Assembly (NCBI GenBank): GCA_027475525.1
Contig: JAMWFC010000054.1
Location: 1,480,468 to 1,544,467, forward strand
From: Macrolepiota albuminosa
Taxonomy: Eukaryota; Basidiomycota; Agaricomycetes; Agaricales; Agaricaceae
Direction of reading: 5' to 3'
Length of the DNA: 64,000 nt
Position numbers and translations under genes: made by a program. A model generated the notes under the pieces. The model did not search any database, was not told the origin of the DNA, and was given only the letters and a program-made list of their open reading frames with translations. Positions 11,696 through 24,351 of the stretch are shown here, in pieces (within the stretch, counting starts at the first letter, position 1; each line of letters opens with the position of its first letter).

Positions 11696-13656
11696 TGACA
11701 CAATCAAACTGACAACAATCGATGAAATCCATAGAACATCATCCATCATACCGTTTTCCACAAATGACAATAATGAACCAATACACCTGACAATTATACC
11801 ACTGAAAAACTGCCAAGATATACCACAAGAACATGACAATAGTGCAGCAATAGTTTTACAATGGTCTAATTGCACTTGTATCCCTACAGCAAAAGCCTCT
11901 TCTGACCACCCACCAACTACATGCATCTATTGAGCTGTCCTAGACTCACAAGCTGCAGAGAACAGGCTACATGCATCCCAAACAGAAGCATGCAACAACT
12001 GACAAAGATTGGCTGCAAATAATGATATTCAACCCCAACCAGCACACAATAGTGATCAACAGATTGAGCCCAGGGAACATCAACTCAATATACCCATGCC
12101 AGGAGGAGAAGCCACCATCAACAATGTGCTTCCAGATCTAGCCAACCTCGCTTCTATGGAAGACATAGAACATCTGTTAGCAGTTGCAGAATTGCTTGGA
12201 GATCCACACACCATTGATTTTGGCAACAAACCATGCACATGGGCTGAAGCAAAGGAATTGGCTGATGCAAAACGGTGGGAAGAAGGCTACAAGGAGGAGC
12301 TGAGGTCACTCAAAGATATGGGAGTATACAAATTGATCCTGCAAGACCAAGTCCCACCAGGTCACAAGGTATGAAAGAGTAGGCCTGTCTTTAAGGTCAA
12401 GAGGGATGAGAATGGATGAGCAGTATGCTTCAAAGTCCAACTTGTATTTAAAGGTTTGGAGCAGATCTATAGATGAGATTACACTAGGACTACCTCACCC
12501 ACAGTGCGCATGGAATCATGGAGAGTCTTGCTACATCTAGCTGCAACTCAGGGCTGCGACGCAGCACAGATTGACATCAAGATTGCCTTCCTATATAGCT
12601 TACTTCCAGAAGATGAGACGCAATATATGGAGCAGCTGGAGGGGTTTAAAAAACCAGGTAAGAAGAGCTGGGTATGGTGCTTACTGAGAGGACTCAGGCT
12701 GGACAAATCTGGAACCAAACCTTAAACAACAACATGCTCTCATGGGGATTCATGTGACTCCCCTGCAAGTCCTGCATCTACTACAGAAAGAGTAACACCA
12801 GCACTGTCATTGCAGCAGTACACATTGATGATTTTCTATGCATTGCAAGCAACAAGGCAGAGAATGAACGGTTCAAGAAACAACTATGCTCAGTATGGAC
12901 TATATCTGACCTAGGACTCTCCAAATTTGTTGTGGGCATTGCCATCAAGTAGGATTGCAAAACACGCACCATAAAGCTATTGCAGTCAGCTCTTATCCAA
13001 AAGATCATAACTCAGTTTGGTCAGTCTGACACAACCTCTCTCTCTCTCCCCATGGAACCCAGCCTGAAGCTGCAATGTGCCAACAGATCCTCGCTTCCTC
13101 CTGATGAGGTCAGCACTCTACAGAAAATTTCCTACAGGTCCCTTGTTGGGTGCCTGCTTTACGTTGCCATCTCCACCTGCCCTGACATATTTTATGCTGT
13201 GCAGCAACTCACTCAATTTGTCAATAGTTACACCACCGTCCATTGGTGGGCAGCCATGAGGCTTGTCTGCTATCTTAAAAGTACACAAAACATGAAGCTG
13301 GTCTTGGAGGGTAGTCAGGCTCACTGGCTTTACTGACTCTGATTAGGCCAACTGCCTGGACATGCAGTGGAGCATCGGTGGTTATGTGTGAAGTCTGGGC
13401 TTGGGCATGATATCTTGGATGGCACGCAAGCAGAAGTTGGTTGCTGCTTCATCTTGCAAAGCTGAATACATGGCAGCTTTTGAGAGTGCACAAGAATGCA
13501 TATGGTTACGAGCCCTGCTCAAAGGCATTGGTTATAACGTTACTAGCACGTCAACTCCCATTCTGTGTGACAACAATGCCACCATAAAACTATCCACAGA
13601 TCCCACTCTACATGCCCATGTCAAACACATCAATATCAAAGAGCTCCACCTCACAG
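11696..13656 (+). pseudogene. Ty1/copia pol fragment (linker, RT, RNase H) lodged in Gyp-2 gag
   Basis: It reads as the integrase-RT linker, then the RT start (WAEAKELADAKRWEEGYKEE), the conserved IDIKIAFLYS motif, the VHIDDFLC catalytic box (the YVDD equivalent), the C-terminal RT with QKISYRSLVGCLLYVAIS, and RNase H (KQKLVAASSCKAEYMA, LCDNNATIKL). No LTRs flank it, and about 700 bp of Gyp-2 gag present in copy B is missing at this site, so it is either an insertion with deletion or a recombination patch. Several stops and frameshifts. Confidence 0.85.
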
Positions 13657-14052
13657 GCATCTTTCTCTGCTTGTCATTCTATCCAGCCTTCCCTTCTATT
13701 TTGAGCTCTAACCCTGGCTCAGATACCAATGGCGTGTTCTCTCCCTCTCAGAGTACCTATGTATGTTGATGCCTCTCATCAATGTTCCTCTCTTTCTCTC
13801 CTCTGCTGTCACTGTGGAAAGCCTGGTCACTTCGCTTGATATTGCCCCCAGGGGTTGAAGGTGCACTATCTCTCAGCCTTAGAGCAGGAAGAGCTCCTTC
13901 TTCAGCACTCTGCTGCCTGAGACATTTGAGAAAACCCCTCCCCAGATGTACAGACTGAAACAGAACCTTTGGAAGAGTCCTTGAGTCCTGTGGAAGCTGT
14001 AGCAGAACCATTGGATGGGTCCTTTGGTTCTGCAGGGAAGGGTTTTCAATAG
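13657..14052 (+). pseudogene. Gyp-2 copy A gag, C-terminal part with zinc knuckle
   Basis: Sequence resumes at the ASFSARHPIQPS position of copy B. The CCHC knuckle is readable (CCHCGKPGHFA, then a stop where copy B has R, then YCP). The frame ends at a TAG at 14050, two codons after GGGTTTT. Confidence 0.75.
14040..14046 (+). promoter_or_regulatory. Putative -1 frameshift site GGGTTTT at gag end
   Basis: The heptamer is read G GGT TTT in the gag frame, matching the X XXY YYZ rule for -1 slippage. Gag stops two codons later and pol is open in the -1 frame. The same arrangement is conserved in copy B at 38275-38281. Confidence 0.5.
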
Positions 14053-14246
14053 AGCGATGGATGAGTTGTATGCCTCTGCCACCTGGTGCTAATTGGTTCA
14101 CATGTCTATCAGTAGAATCTTCTAATATACCGCTCTCTGTTCATGATTCTCTGACTGAAACTGTAAGCACCCTCTCCAATGTACAAAATACCCCCTTGGT
14201 CCAAGCCTCAGCTAAGACCTCCTCTCCTCCTCCTCCTGTCTGATGA

Positions 14247-15065
14247 TGATACAATGCTGTACCAGCAGTCAGGGACACAACATGCACCAGAAGTCGAAAT
14301 AAACATTTAATTATGAGGCTGAAAACTGTAAGCCTCCTGGTAGCAATCTCAACAAATTATATCTCCAAAAACACCCCAATAAATACACAGACAGTACAGA
14401 ACAAAGGGCAGGGACCAGCTCAAGCTATCAACTCAACAATAGTCCAACCACTGTTATGGGGAGAGGAAGCATGGGAGCTGGCAGAGGTGACAAAATGGGA
14501 TCAAATTATGATGATCTAATTCAAGATCTGATCTAACAATGCCCAATTTGACATGACTGAAAGGGAAAAGGGAAAGAAGCATGGAGTGATGTCAAAAGAG
14601 ATGAATAGAATGGTGGCACATGCATTGAATGAAGGAAGGAAGAGATGAATGGAATGGTGGCACTAAAACATGCATTGAATGGAGGAAGGAAGAGATGAAT
14701 GGAATGGTGGCACTGAAACATGCATCACCAAAATGGAAAATGGAACAACAAATTAGGTCAGAGATGCTGGGAGGTCAAGAGCAAAAGTCATGTAATCTGG
14801 TGGTCTGTGCACTAGAAAATTAGTATAAATAGTCCAAGTAGAGTAGAGAATAACCAGGCAATTGATAGGCAAAGGCTTGGTGATTTCCAGGGAGTGAATT
14901 GCTTAGGCTGGAGTTTGTTGAGAACTCTCTGCTTTCTGGAAGATTATTGAAAGCCTTCAATATTATAACATCTCAATTTCATCAGCAAGTCAGTGTGTAT
15001 TGGAAGTAACATTCTACACCATCAAGTCCCAGAACTATCAGTACTACTTGCAACCAAGTACTACA
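14247..15065 (+). repeat. Solo LTR, TGATAC...TACTACA family, in Gyp-2 protease region
   Basis: The unit starts TGATACAATGCTG and ends CAAGTACTACA. Related copies are at 19513-20257 (reverse) and 34005-34929. It interrupts the Gyp-2 pol N terminus: copy B is uninterrupted at the corresponding point. ACAAC follows it; the left duplicate is degraded. No internal element of this family is in the window. Confidence 0.8.
14608..14720 (+). repeat. Minisatellite of about 50 bp unit inside the solo LTR
   Basis: GAATGGTGGCAC recurs at about 14608, 14652 and 14702, each followed by a CATGCAT block and a purine-rich stretch GGAAGGAAGAGATGAATG. The two other LTRs of the family have only one unit, so it expanded here. 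Confidence 0.7.
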
Positions 15066-17747
15066 ACAACCATGTGTCCCAGCTTGGGAACAATGCCTTC
15101 CTTGTCGCTATGTTGTTGCCTCCACTCCTTCTCCCAATTCTCTGCACCTGAATGTCAAGATTGAGACAACTGACACTCAGCAGACTTGAAGTGTTATAGC
15201 TCTCTTGGACAGTGGTGCTACTGGACTCTTCCTGGACACCAATTATGTGGAACAATACCAGCTCACTACCTGACCCCTCTCCCATCTTATTTCAGTCTAT
15301 AACATTGACGGCACACTCAATGAAGCTGGATCCATCTGCTCAGTAGTGGATTTAGTCCTTTGCTATCAGACTCATTCTGAGCATGCTGTCTTTGCGATCA
15401 CCAGCCTAGAAAAGCAGGACATGATACTTGGGTTCTCCTGGCTGCATGATCACAATCCTGAGATTGACTGGGCCAAGAGTAAGGTGAGCATGAACCGCTG
15501 CCCTCGATGGTGTTCCACATGTGCCAAGAAAGTTAGAGAGGAGCATAGAGAGTCAGTCCGTGAGCATGCTGCTATCTGGGCCTGCCAAGTTGGACACGTC
15601 CCCTTTGCAGACCTCGATCTACTGGATCCTCCCCCTCTGGCGATCCCTTATAGAGAGACCCTCTATGAGGACATTCAAGGTGTAGTGAGTGAAGCCCAGA
15701 TGGAAGATGGATGCAAGGGTGAATTTGGGTGTGCTCCTGACCCAGAGTCTCCAGACGAGGCTATTGAGACAGGTGATAGGATTTATGCAACTACCTTATG
15801 ACCTCCACCAACAGTAGCAGAGATTAGAGCTAGCCAAACTACTTCCCAGCAGCTAGCTCAGGCATTTGCTGCCAACTCTGCTCCTAAGTCATTCCGAGAT
15901 GCAGTTCCTCATCACCTGCAAGACTTTGAGGATGTTTTCTCTAAGGCATCATTTGACTCCCTCCCTGAGCATAAGCAGTAGGACCATGCAATTGAGCTTA
16001 TGCCTAATGCTGAGCCCTCTAGCTGCAAGGTTTATCCTCTCTCTCACAAAGAACAGGATGAGCTTGATGCCTTTTTGCAGGAGAATTTAGACTCTGGTCA
16101 CATCTGTCCCTCAAAGTCTCCAATGGCCTCTCCAGTCTTCTTTATTAAGAAGAAGGATAGATCTCTACATCTGGTTCAGGACTACAGAGTCTTGAATGCA
16201 ATAACTGTGAAGAATTGCTACCCTTTACCACTCATTTCAGAGCTTGTCAACAACCTCTGAGGTGCATGCTACTTTACCAAGTTAGATGTCTGCTGGGGCT
16301 ACAACAACGTGCACATCAAAGAAGGTGATGAGTGGAAGGCAGCATTCCAAACAAATCGTGGACTCTTTGAACCTCTGGTAATGTTCTTTGGCCTCACTAA
16401 TAGCCCTGCCACCTTCCAGACCATGATGAACGACATTTTCTGAGACCTCATAGCAGAAGGTGTTGTGTGTGTATACCTTGACAATATTCTCATCTATACC
16501 AAGACTCTAGAGGAGCATCGTCAGATTACGTGCATTGTACTAGAACGTCTTTGCCAACACCAGCTCTATCTTAAGCCAGAGAAATGCGAGTTCGAGCAGA
16601 CTAAGGTTGAATATCTTGGACTGATCTTTGCCAACACCAGCTCTATCTTAAGCCAGAGAAATGCGAGTTCGAGCAGACTAAGGTTGAATATCTTGGACTG
16701 ATCATCTCTCATAGAATGGCTGAGATGGACCCAGTCAAGGTGGCTGGTGTGGCAGAGTGGCCAGAGCCTAAGAACAAGAAGGAGGTTCAGACCTTTCTGG
16801 GTTTCACCAACTTCTACCGGAGGTTTATTCAGGATTTCTCACACCATGCCCAGCCCCTCTTTGATCTCACCACTAAGGACACTCCTTGGCACTGGGATGT
16901 GGCACAGCAGACAGTCCTCAAACAGGCAGTCACTTCAAAGCCTGTCCTCCTATTCCCAGATGATGACTCTCCCTTCCATGTCGAAGCCAATAGCTCAGAT
17001 TTTGTGACTGGAGCTGTTCTCTCTCAGCAGTCAAGAGAGGATAGTAAGTGGCATCCTGTGGCCTTCTACTCCAGGAGTTTCAATGGGAGCAAAATTACAA
17101 GATCCATGCCAAGGAGATGCTGGCTATCATTCGGTCATTTGAGGAGTGGCAACATTTCCTTGAGAGTGCCAGGCATAAATTCGAGGTGTGGACTGATCAC
17201 AAGAACTTAGAGTAATTTTGGACGGCCAAGAAACTTAACCACTGACAGGCTTGATGGTCCTTGTATCTGGCCAACTTTGACTTCTCTTTGCATCACAAAC
17301 CTGGACGGAGCATGGGCAAGCCAGATGCACTTTCTAGGCGAGCAGATCATGGTTCAGGAGCTAGTGACAATGACAATATTGTACTCCTGAAGCCAGAACT
17401 ATTTGCTATCCATGCTCTAGAAGGTGTGGTTGGCCAGGGAGAAGAAGTGAGCATCCTTTGAGACATCCAACGAGGTAACCGGGAGGGCACTCAAAAAGAT
17501 CTGGTAGCTAAGGCTGCCATGGCCTTGCATGCTCAAGAGAAAACTGGAGTAAAGTCTGTCCACACCAACGAGTGGTCTTTGGAGAATAGTCTTCTCACCT
17601 TCCGGGGATGCATTTATGTTCCCAACCTGCCAGACCTCTGGAGGCAGATTGTGGAGCAGCATCATGACTCTCAAGTTGCAGGACATCCTGGCAGATGGAA
17701 GACACTGGAGCTAGTCTTACGGAATTACTGGTGGCCTCAAATGTTTC
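15066..17747 (+). pseudogene. Gyp-2 copy A pol: protease, RT, RNase H, integrase zinc finger
   Basis: Protease shows LLDSGATGLF (about 15206). RT runs from about 15990: [22 protein letters not shown], and the catalytic box reads VYLDNILI, so the second aspartate of YLDD is N (a G to A change). RNase H has FHVEANSSDF and WTDHKNLE. The last part has the HxxxH of the integrase zinc finger (HHDSQVAGHPGRW) and ends with NYWWPQMF at the junction with reverse Gyp-1. A 77-bp duplicate at 16549-16702 and a frameshift near 17095 break the frame, together with several TAG/TGA codons. Confidence 0.85.
16549..16702 (+). repeat. Tandem 77-bp direct duplication (likely assembly artefact)
   Basis: Positions 16549-16625 and 16626-16702 are identical. 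The duplicated block lies in the Gyp-2 RT (LYLKPEKCEFEQTKVEYLG), and removing one copy restores the reading frame. Confidence 0.9.
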
Positions 17748-19512
17748 AGTTGCACGATAGCATCTCAGACAGCCATCTGTGTCGTTCAACACAACTTTCT
17801 CCACCTTCAAAGGCGTACCATTTACAACGACCATGTCGTTCACAAAGTCCAACGACACCTTGTTCTTACACATAAACGGCGTACCAATGATCATGTCATA
17901 GCGATCAAAATTTGCTATGTCTACATATTCCTTGGTCAACGTCCCTCACGTCTTTATTCTCACTTCAGTGCTGAACTGCACCATGGTGCGACTCCCTACA
18001 GTCCCCAGCTGGAGCATCAATGGCTCCTCCAGCTCATGAATGTGAATCACGTTGACATGAGCAAACTGAGGCATAATACCCATAGTGGTACTCCCTGAGT
18101 CCCACAACGTCCATGCCGGACGTCCATTGACATCAACATAGGTGACCAAGCACTCCTTCTTCTTGGAAGTATAGCATGGTCACTGCAACTTACTAGTTGC
18201 CTTCTGCAGGGTTACGCGTCTCATTTGGACGTGCTGATCTCCATGGCACTCAGTTAGTGCAAACAGGTGTTCCTCCTTGTCATCACAAGCATAATAGATG
18301 CTGTCGTACACATCCACTGCAATGTATTTGTTGCCATCAATCTGGACACTCACGGCATCATCTACTTCCAACCTGTCAGCCTCTACTTGCGGCTCTTCCT
18401 CCGCTTCTTTGACAACCTCATCGTCACTGACAACATTGCTAGGTGCTGCAGCTATATGGGCTGCTTGGATGTGTGCTTTAGGTGGGGCAGGACATTCCTT
18501 AGCAAAATGCCTGCTCCTGCCACAGTTGTAGCATGCCAAAGGGTCTCTGGCAGGCCTTCTCTGGACCGCTCCAAGGGCCCCCATGGGTTTGCTTGCCTGA
18601 CGTACTGCAGGTGCTGCTACCCCTCTTGCTACTACTTGGTTTTGACCTGAAAAGGGTCGACTATCTTTTGCTGGCCATTGTCCAGCAGGCTTCGATCGAG
18701 GCCGTTGGCCTCCAGGAATGGTCTTGCAGACAACAAATTGCGGATTGTGATTGTTCTCCATCTCCAACCATTTAGCCAGGAAGGTCCCCACCTTCACTGC
18801 CTGACGGTTCATGGATCCTTGGCATGAACTAGTCTGCTCATAATGATTTGCAGTCTGTGTTGACTGCTCATAACAAATGGCATATGCTAAAAATTTGGTC
18901 ACAGTATTGACCTCTGGAGATAAATCATGTCTGCAGGTATTCTGTCCAGGAATGTCTCGTGAATGGTATATTCATCTGGATAGATGGCCATATTCTGTGC
19001 ATGACCCACCAGGTCATCATAAAATGTCTGGATGCCAGTCTTAGCATCATACACTGCCTTTCTAAAGGCATCCTGAGCTTCCTGCATTGTCGCAGCATTG
19101 ACGAAGCAATTATACAGTCCTATCAGGACTTCTTTAAACGTCCAATGTGGTTTGTCGCGATTAATGTGGAGGACATGGCGACAGAACCAATTCCAAGCCT
19201 CCTCCTCCATAAATTCGTGTAGCACCAATATTCTTTCCTGGTCCATGTTGTCTCCACCATAGCAGCAGGCTGCCAGGTGGTAGCAGACGTCCATGGCCCA
19301 GTCCTCCAATAATTGGGAGAACCTATGCCCTCCAGCATATGCATGTATGTGCTTACCATTGGATTTGTGGGGACTTACCCCAGCAGGAAATTTAAACCTG
19401 ACTCCAAGGGAGTCATCTACCAGATGAGTGAGATGGTTATGCATATGGTCCATATAGATACTGACTGCCTCATTCATTCCAGGTGTAGTTTCACGCACCT
19501 CATGCAGTGCGG

Positions 19513-20257
19513 TGTAGTACTTGGTTGCAAGTAGTACTGATAGTTCTGGGGCTTGATAGTGTAGAAGGTTACTTGCAGTGCACACTGACTTGATGATGAA
19601 ATTGATATATTTGAAGGCTTTCAATAATCTTCCTGAAAGCAGAGGGTTCTCAACAAACTCCAGCCTAAGTGATTCACTCTGATATATTTGAAGGCTTTCA
19701 ATAATCTTCCTGAAAGCAGAGGGTTCTCAACAAACTCCAGCCTAAGTGATTCACTCTCTGGGAACCACCGAGCCTTTGCCTATCAGTTGCCTGGTTATTC
19801 TCTACTCTACTTGGACTATTTATACTAATTTTCCAGTGCACAGACCATCAGATCACATGACTTTTTGCTCTTGACCTCCCTGCATGTGCCACCATTCTAT
19901 TCATCTCTTTTGACATCCCTCCATGCTTCTTTCCCTTTCCCCTTTCAGTCATATCAAATTGGGCATTGTCAGATCAGATCTTGATCTAGATCATCACAAT
20001 TTGATCCCCTTTTGTCACCTCTGCCAGCTCCCATGCTTCCCCTCCCCATAACAGTGGTTGGACTATTGTTGAGTTGATAGCTTGAGCTGGTCCCTGCCCT
20101 TTGTTCTGTACTGTCTGTGTATTTATTGGGGTGTTTTTGGAGATATAATTTGTTGAGACTGCTACCAGGAGGCTTACAGTTTTCAGCCCATAATTAAATG
20201 TTTATTTTGACTTCTGGTGCATGTTGTGTCCCTGACTGCTGGTACAGCATCGTATCA
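19513..20257 (-). repeat. Solo LTR, TGATAC...TACTACA family, in Gyp-1 copy B gag
   Basis: On the reverse strand it reads TGATACGATGC...CAAGTACTACA. It splits gag at the point that reads MPAPHE in copy C, with GC(A)GG on both sides as the probable target duplication. It contains the 77-bp duplicate at 19604-19757. Confidence 0.8.
19604..19757 (-). repeat. Tandem 77-bp direct duplication (likely assembly artefact)
   Basis: 19604-19680 and 19681-19757 are identical. The other solo LTRs of the family have this block once. Confidence 0.9.
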
Positions 20258-22049
20258 GCAGGCATTGAAAATGCCCAAGGACTGTGAAACACGTGTTCAT
20301 TGGCCATTCTTTCTGGCCTTGGAGTGGGCTGTTGCCTCACTTCTTGCTCTGCTGGCAACCCAACACCATGCCTGCCACCATTACGACGATTATTATTGTC
20401 TCAATCATTATTCCTACAATCACGACCTTCACCGTTGGTATTGCAACGATTTGGCTCCCTCCTCTCATAGTGATCACTACTATCATCACTACCACCCGGA
20501 TCTCTGTCCAGTTCAGCAGTTCAAGCCGCAAATTGTTGCCGCATGTCATTGACAGGCTTTACACCCTCATGCCCTTCAAAGGCTACCCCCTGGTCATCAA
20601 TCAACGACTCACCATGATCATGCAAGTTCTGGTTGCATATCCTCTGGTAATTAACATGTTCATTCCATTTGTCCACTAGGTGGATGCATCGCACTACGTG
20701 TCGTGGTCATGTTGGCTCCTCAAGAATGTGGACTTTGTCCACCTCTTCCTTGATAGTGACCTGCTTTCGAGGTGTCTTAACCTCTTGCACTGCAAGTAGT
20801 GCCTCTGGCTCTGCCGGAGTTGTTGTCACAGTCTCTACCTCAGACAATGCCTGCTGAGGCACTCCGCTGACAATGTGTTGCTGGTTTGCAGCATTCTGAC
20901 GCCTAACATAGTCTTGCTGAGACTCATTGGCCTGACAAGGTGCATTAAACAATTCCATTGCATCCACAATTAATGGTGCTCATTGGTGCACGCTCATTTT
21001 GCATTCCACTGAGTCAGCCAGAGTGGCCGTTGAGACTGCTGACCCTCGCACCGCTTTGTGCTTGAGGTATTCCACCACTTTGAGTTCAAAGATACACACA
21101 AACAATTCGATATATTCAGTTGAATCTGCCCGAGGTACATTGTGACTCCTAGCAGCCAGTAACTGTAGGTGCTTTACTACATAAAGCTGCAGACGCTTTC
21201 ACGTCAATTCCTTCATGACTGATGGATATCAGTCCAACACTAGCTGCAGCTGGATAGACAGAGTCAAATGCGACCTCTTGCTTTCCTCATCATCTGAGGA
21301 TTCCAGCTCAGATTCTAAGTCCAGGGCTCTCCTGAGGCCTTCATGCCTCACCTGCAGCTGTTTGCCGGCCCTTCTGTGCAACTCTTGAAGTCCAGGCGCT
21401 GGTAATGCCTTTTCTACCCTCACTACCTCATTGTCCTCCCTACTGACCACTATTGCTGGTCCTTGCTTCTGTTCTTGTGTCATCAACGACAACAGTCCTG
21501 GTTCAGTGGCCGTGTCTGCCACATACTCCAAATATCATTCAGTTGGCACCATCCGGAAGGGAGTACTATATGCAAACACGCTGCCATGTATCATTTCCAA
21601 GTACTGAGTAAGGTCCGGTTGACCTTTGGACTGAGCTGATGCACTCTCAGGCAGTACCAGGTACATCAGTGAAGGCATTTGGCTCGCTGGCAGCGACACT
21701 CCTGAAACCACGGATCTCTCTCCTGGTTTACTACCAGGCTGTACAATAGACATCATCTGTGATACAGATAGCCCACCCAGCATTCCAAAGCTCGCGCTGA
21801 CATCACAAGGTATCTTTTCATCCCGCTTTGGCAGAGGTTGGTATGCAGACGTGGATTGTGTCTTTACAGCTTGAAGCACAGGTAGGTCACCTGTGTCTGC
21901 AGCTGGGAATGGAGGATCCAGATCAAGAGAGCCAGTCATGGAAGCACGTTTTTGACGTGATGCCAACAGAAATTGAGAGGGTTTGATGAGAGTTGCCTAG
22001 TCAGTAACAAGCCTAGAGTCTAAAGCCGATAGCAGAAGATTCAAAAAAA

Positions 22050-22221
22050 TGCAACCATTGGTTACGAGTTAGAACTATCTTGTGTGTTTCACACAGTGCT
22101 GAATCAGACTGCAGTACCAGATTGACTAGAACTAGAGTGAATACAAGACGTTATCTTACATAATACTCTAACAAATGCTTATAGCGTCATTGACGCTAGT
22201 AACAAGTGTGACTCCGTTACA
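22050..22221 (-). repeat. 5' LTR of Gyp-1 copy B
   Basis: The 172-bp unit reads TGTAACGGAGTC...GGTTGCA on the reverse strand (first base of the last CA pair context altered from TTACA). It matches 32504-32677. Confidence 0.75.
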
Positions 22222-23935
22222 AGTTGCCACTTATGCTCTGACATTGGCATGATTTGCTCTTTGGGTCCCAGGGTTTCTTAAGGTGAGTAGGAGGTTTCAT
22301 CAAAATGGACATGATGGCTGCTAAACTTTTTTTTTGTCTTTACATCTAGAAGTTTGTCAGCTTTCTTCCCAGTAGTGTATCCAATGAGCACGGCTTTGCG
22401 TGCCTTGCTGGCAAACTTTCTCTCATGTATGTTCTTGGGAATGAGCATATAGGTGGTTGATCTGAGTGGTCAGAACCAGGAGACATCCACCTTGCACTTG
22501 AAGATTACTTCATAAGGTACTTTCCCCTTTAAACTGGAGGCCAGCATCCTTCCAATGATGGTGGCAGCTATTGCTATCGCATTTGACCAGAAGGTCTTTA
22601 GTAGCCCTGACTCCATGAGCATTGCAGTTGCAGTGTTTATCAGTGACTGATTCATGTGCTCAGCTAGTCTGTTTTGTTCAGGGGTGTTAGGTGCTGTTAT
22701 TAGGTGTAAAATTCCAGTTTTTCCAAGTTTTTCTTGAAATCTTTTTCCACTGTATTCTTCAATATTGTCTGATTGGAAGAAATTTATGAAATTTTCTGAA
22801 AAATGAAGCTCTCCAATTTCAGCTCTTAGGTAAGTCTGGACATCATTTTTAAACTCACAGAATTGTAATAGAGCCTCATCATTTCTTTACATAAAGTACA
22901 TCCAAGGAAAATGTTCATACCTGTCAATGAATGAGATCCAATACTTGTTTCTATGGCAATCTGCTAATGTCACTGGCCTCCCCACATCTGAATATATGAC
23001 TTGAAATGGGTGGGTGGCTCTCTGCCCTTTGTGCTTGAAAGAAAGCTTCTTTGACTTGGCTAACATGCATGGTTCACAAAATTTTGGCTTTTTCATCATT
23101 TTATCAATTTCCTCAATGCATCTGTTGTTTACCATTTAGACCAATCAATCTGGAGATATGTGTGCAAGGCAACAGTGCAACACATTGATGTCAATGGATG
23201 TGAGTGTGTGTGTCAGAGAGGAAATGTTCAGATGGTATAGATCTACCTTTTGTGACCCTGTGAGCATTACTTTTTGCCCTTTTGAGGTCCTGATCTTACA
23301 TGCTCTATTTTTGAATACCATATAATATCTGGCCTTATCAAGTTGGCATACTGATATGAAGCTGAGCTGGAAGAAGGGGACACATAAGGTGTTTTTAAGT
23401 TCCATAGTTTTGGTGCAGCCATTGACTACACAGTCAAGCATGACCATGCCATGTCAATGCTAGTGGCCTTGACATGGGAATTGTCTCTAAAGTGGATTTT
23501 TTGGGGAGGCCTTAGCTCTTTAAATGTACTGCATTTGAACTATTCACAATGTGGGGTCATGTGGGCTGATGCACTGGAATTAGCTATGGTATATAAGCAG
23601 GCAGAATCTCTTGAGGCACTCCTGATATAAGCCAAAATGCATGACATTAAAGCCTCAAAGACATGGGCAGATTTGCTAGTTATAGTAGGCCCAAAGTTTA
23701 TAACCACTATGAGGCACATCTGGCAGGTCAAAAATGTACTCATATAGTCTGGTTATTGTATTATTTGGACCATGGTGTTCACTTTTCATCATCTTTTGAC
23801 AACAACTCCCCAGCATAGCACAGAGAAACCTTTATCTATGTCACAATAGGTGTAGAGCTGTTGACACGGCGCATATCAGCCACATTGCTTTCAGTCAGTG
23901 CTGTAGGGCTTGTTTTCCCAGTAACAGGAGACATG
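22222..23935 (-). pseudogene. Copia gag-protease-integrase remnant
   Basis: Readable pieces on the reverse strand include a protease-like ANSSASAHMT (normally D-S-G-A), the pre-integrase region with HCCLAHIS, an integrase zinc region CEPCMLAKSKKL, the core segment VIYSDVGRPVTL and SFIDRYEHFPWMYF, and later ANRLAEH-equivalent to GKVPYEVIFKCK. Most of gag is deleted between about 23760 and the protease. Many stops. Confidence 0.75.
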
Positions 23936-24047
23936 GTGATTATGCAAAATGACATGTATAATTGCGACACTCTTTAATTGTGTCAGTCAGTGTTATCAAT
24001 ATTTTGGGCAATCGGCCTATCTAAATGAGACAGGGTCCCAAAAAAAA

Positions 24048-24351
24048 TGTAGGGTCAAACAAGTCAGGTCTCTAGTGAACAGAGCAGCACAGTCCTATAA
24101 CTTGTTGAAGCCTAGTCCATGATAACTGTAGAGTTCACAATGTGAGCTATGTCTCTAAAGTAGGATAAGTAAAGTGTCTGTCATATGTATAAGACGTTAA
24201 CTCACCCTCAGTCTAAGTGTACTTGACTGAGAGTGTATATATGTACAATGCTGCATATATATACTATAATGTGTTGCTCAGAGATGATACAGATATGTAG
24301 AATTTTATGGTCAGGGTCAATAAGTGTTGCCACTTATGGTGTCATCTAACA
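24048..24351 (-). repeat. Copia 5' LTR
   Basis: The 304-bp reverse-strand unit starts TGTTAGATGACACC and ends GACCCTACA, directly followed by a T-run and GGACCCTG, a plausible primer-binding region. No second copy is in the window, so the borders rest on TG...CA ends and position only. Confidence 0.5.

Larger units (their letters stand above)
10784..17747 (+). mobile_element. Gyp-2 copy A, Ty3/gypsy element, 3'-truncated
   Basis: The order is 5' LTR (10784-11226), gag (11323-14052, with two foreign insertions), protease, reverse transcriptase, RNase H and the integrase zinc finger, ending at 17747 where reverse-strand Gyp-1 sequence starts. The integrase core and 3' LTR are absent. It is inserted in the chromodomain of Gyp-1 copy A. 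Copy B at 37119-40397 shows the ancestral gag without the copia and LTR insertions. Confidence 0.85.
17748..21966 (-). pseudogene. Gyp-1 copy B gag-protease
   Basis: The reverse-strand reading starts near 21966 (MASRQKRASMTGSLDLDPP), runs through pieces at 21535-21966, 21229-21531 and 20707-20967, is interrupted by the solo LTR, and resumes at 18899-19500. The region at 18180-18902 is one open frame of 240 codons with the CCHC knuckle CYNCGRSRHFAKEC and an acidic tail. Protease follows (DSGSTTMGI, IGTPFMCKNKVSLD). A few stops and frameshifts, fewer than in copy A. Confidence 0.8.
17748..22221 (-). mobile_element. Gyp-1 copy B, reverse strand, 3'-truncated
   Basis: On the reverse strand the order is 5' LTR (22050-22221), a long gag, a CCHC knuckle and the start of protease, ending at 17748 at the tail-to-tail junction with Gyp-2 copy A. 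RT onwards is absent. A solo LTR interrupts gag at 19513-20257. The 5' LTR abuts and truncates the copia remnant to its right. Confidence 0.85.
22222..24351 (-). mobile_element. Ty1/copia element, reverse strand, 5' half
   Basis: Reverse-strand order: LTR (24048-24351), probable primer-binding region next to it (about 24030-24047), a short gag start (MSPVTGKTSPTALTESNV at about 23935), protease remnant, integrase zinc finger and core. The Gyp-1 copy B LTR cuts it at 22221, so RT and RNase H are missing here. Confidence 0.75.
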
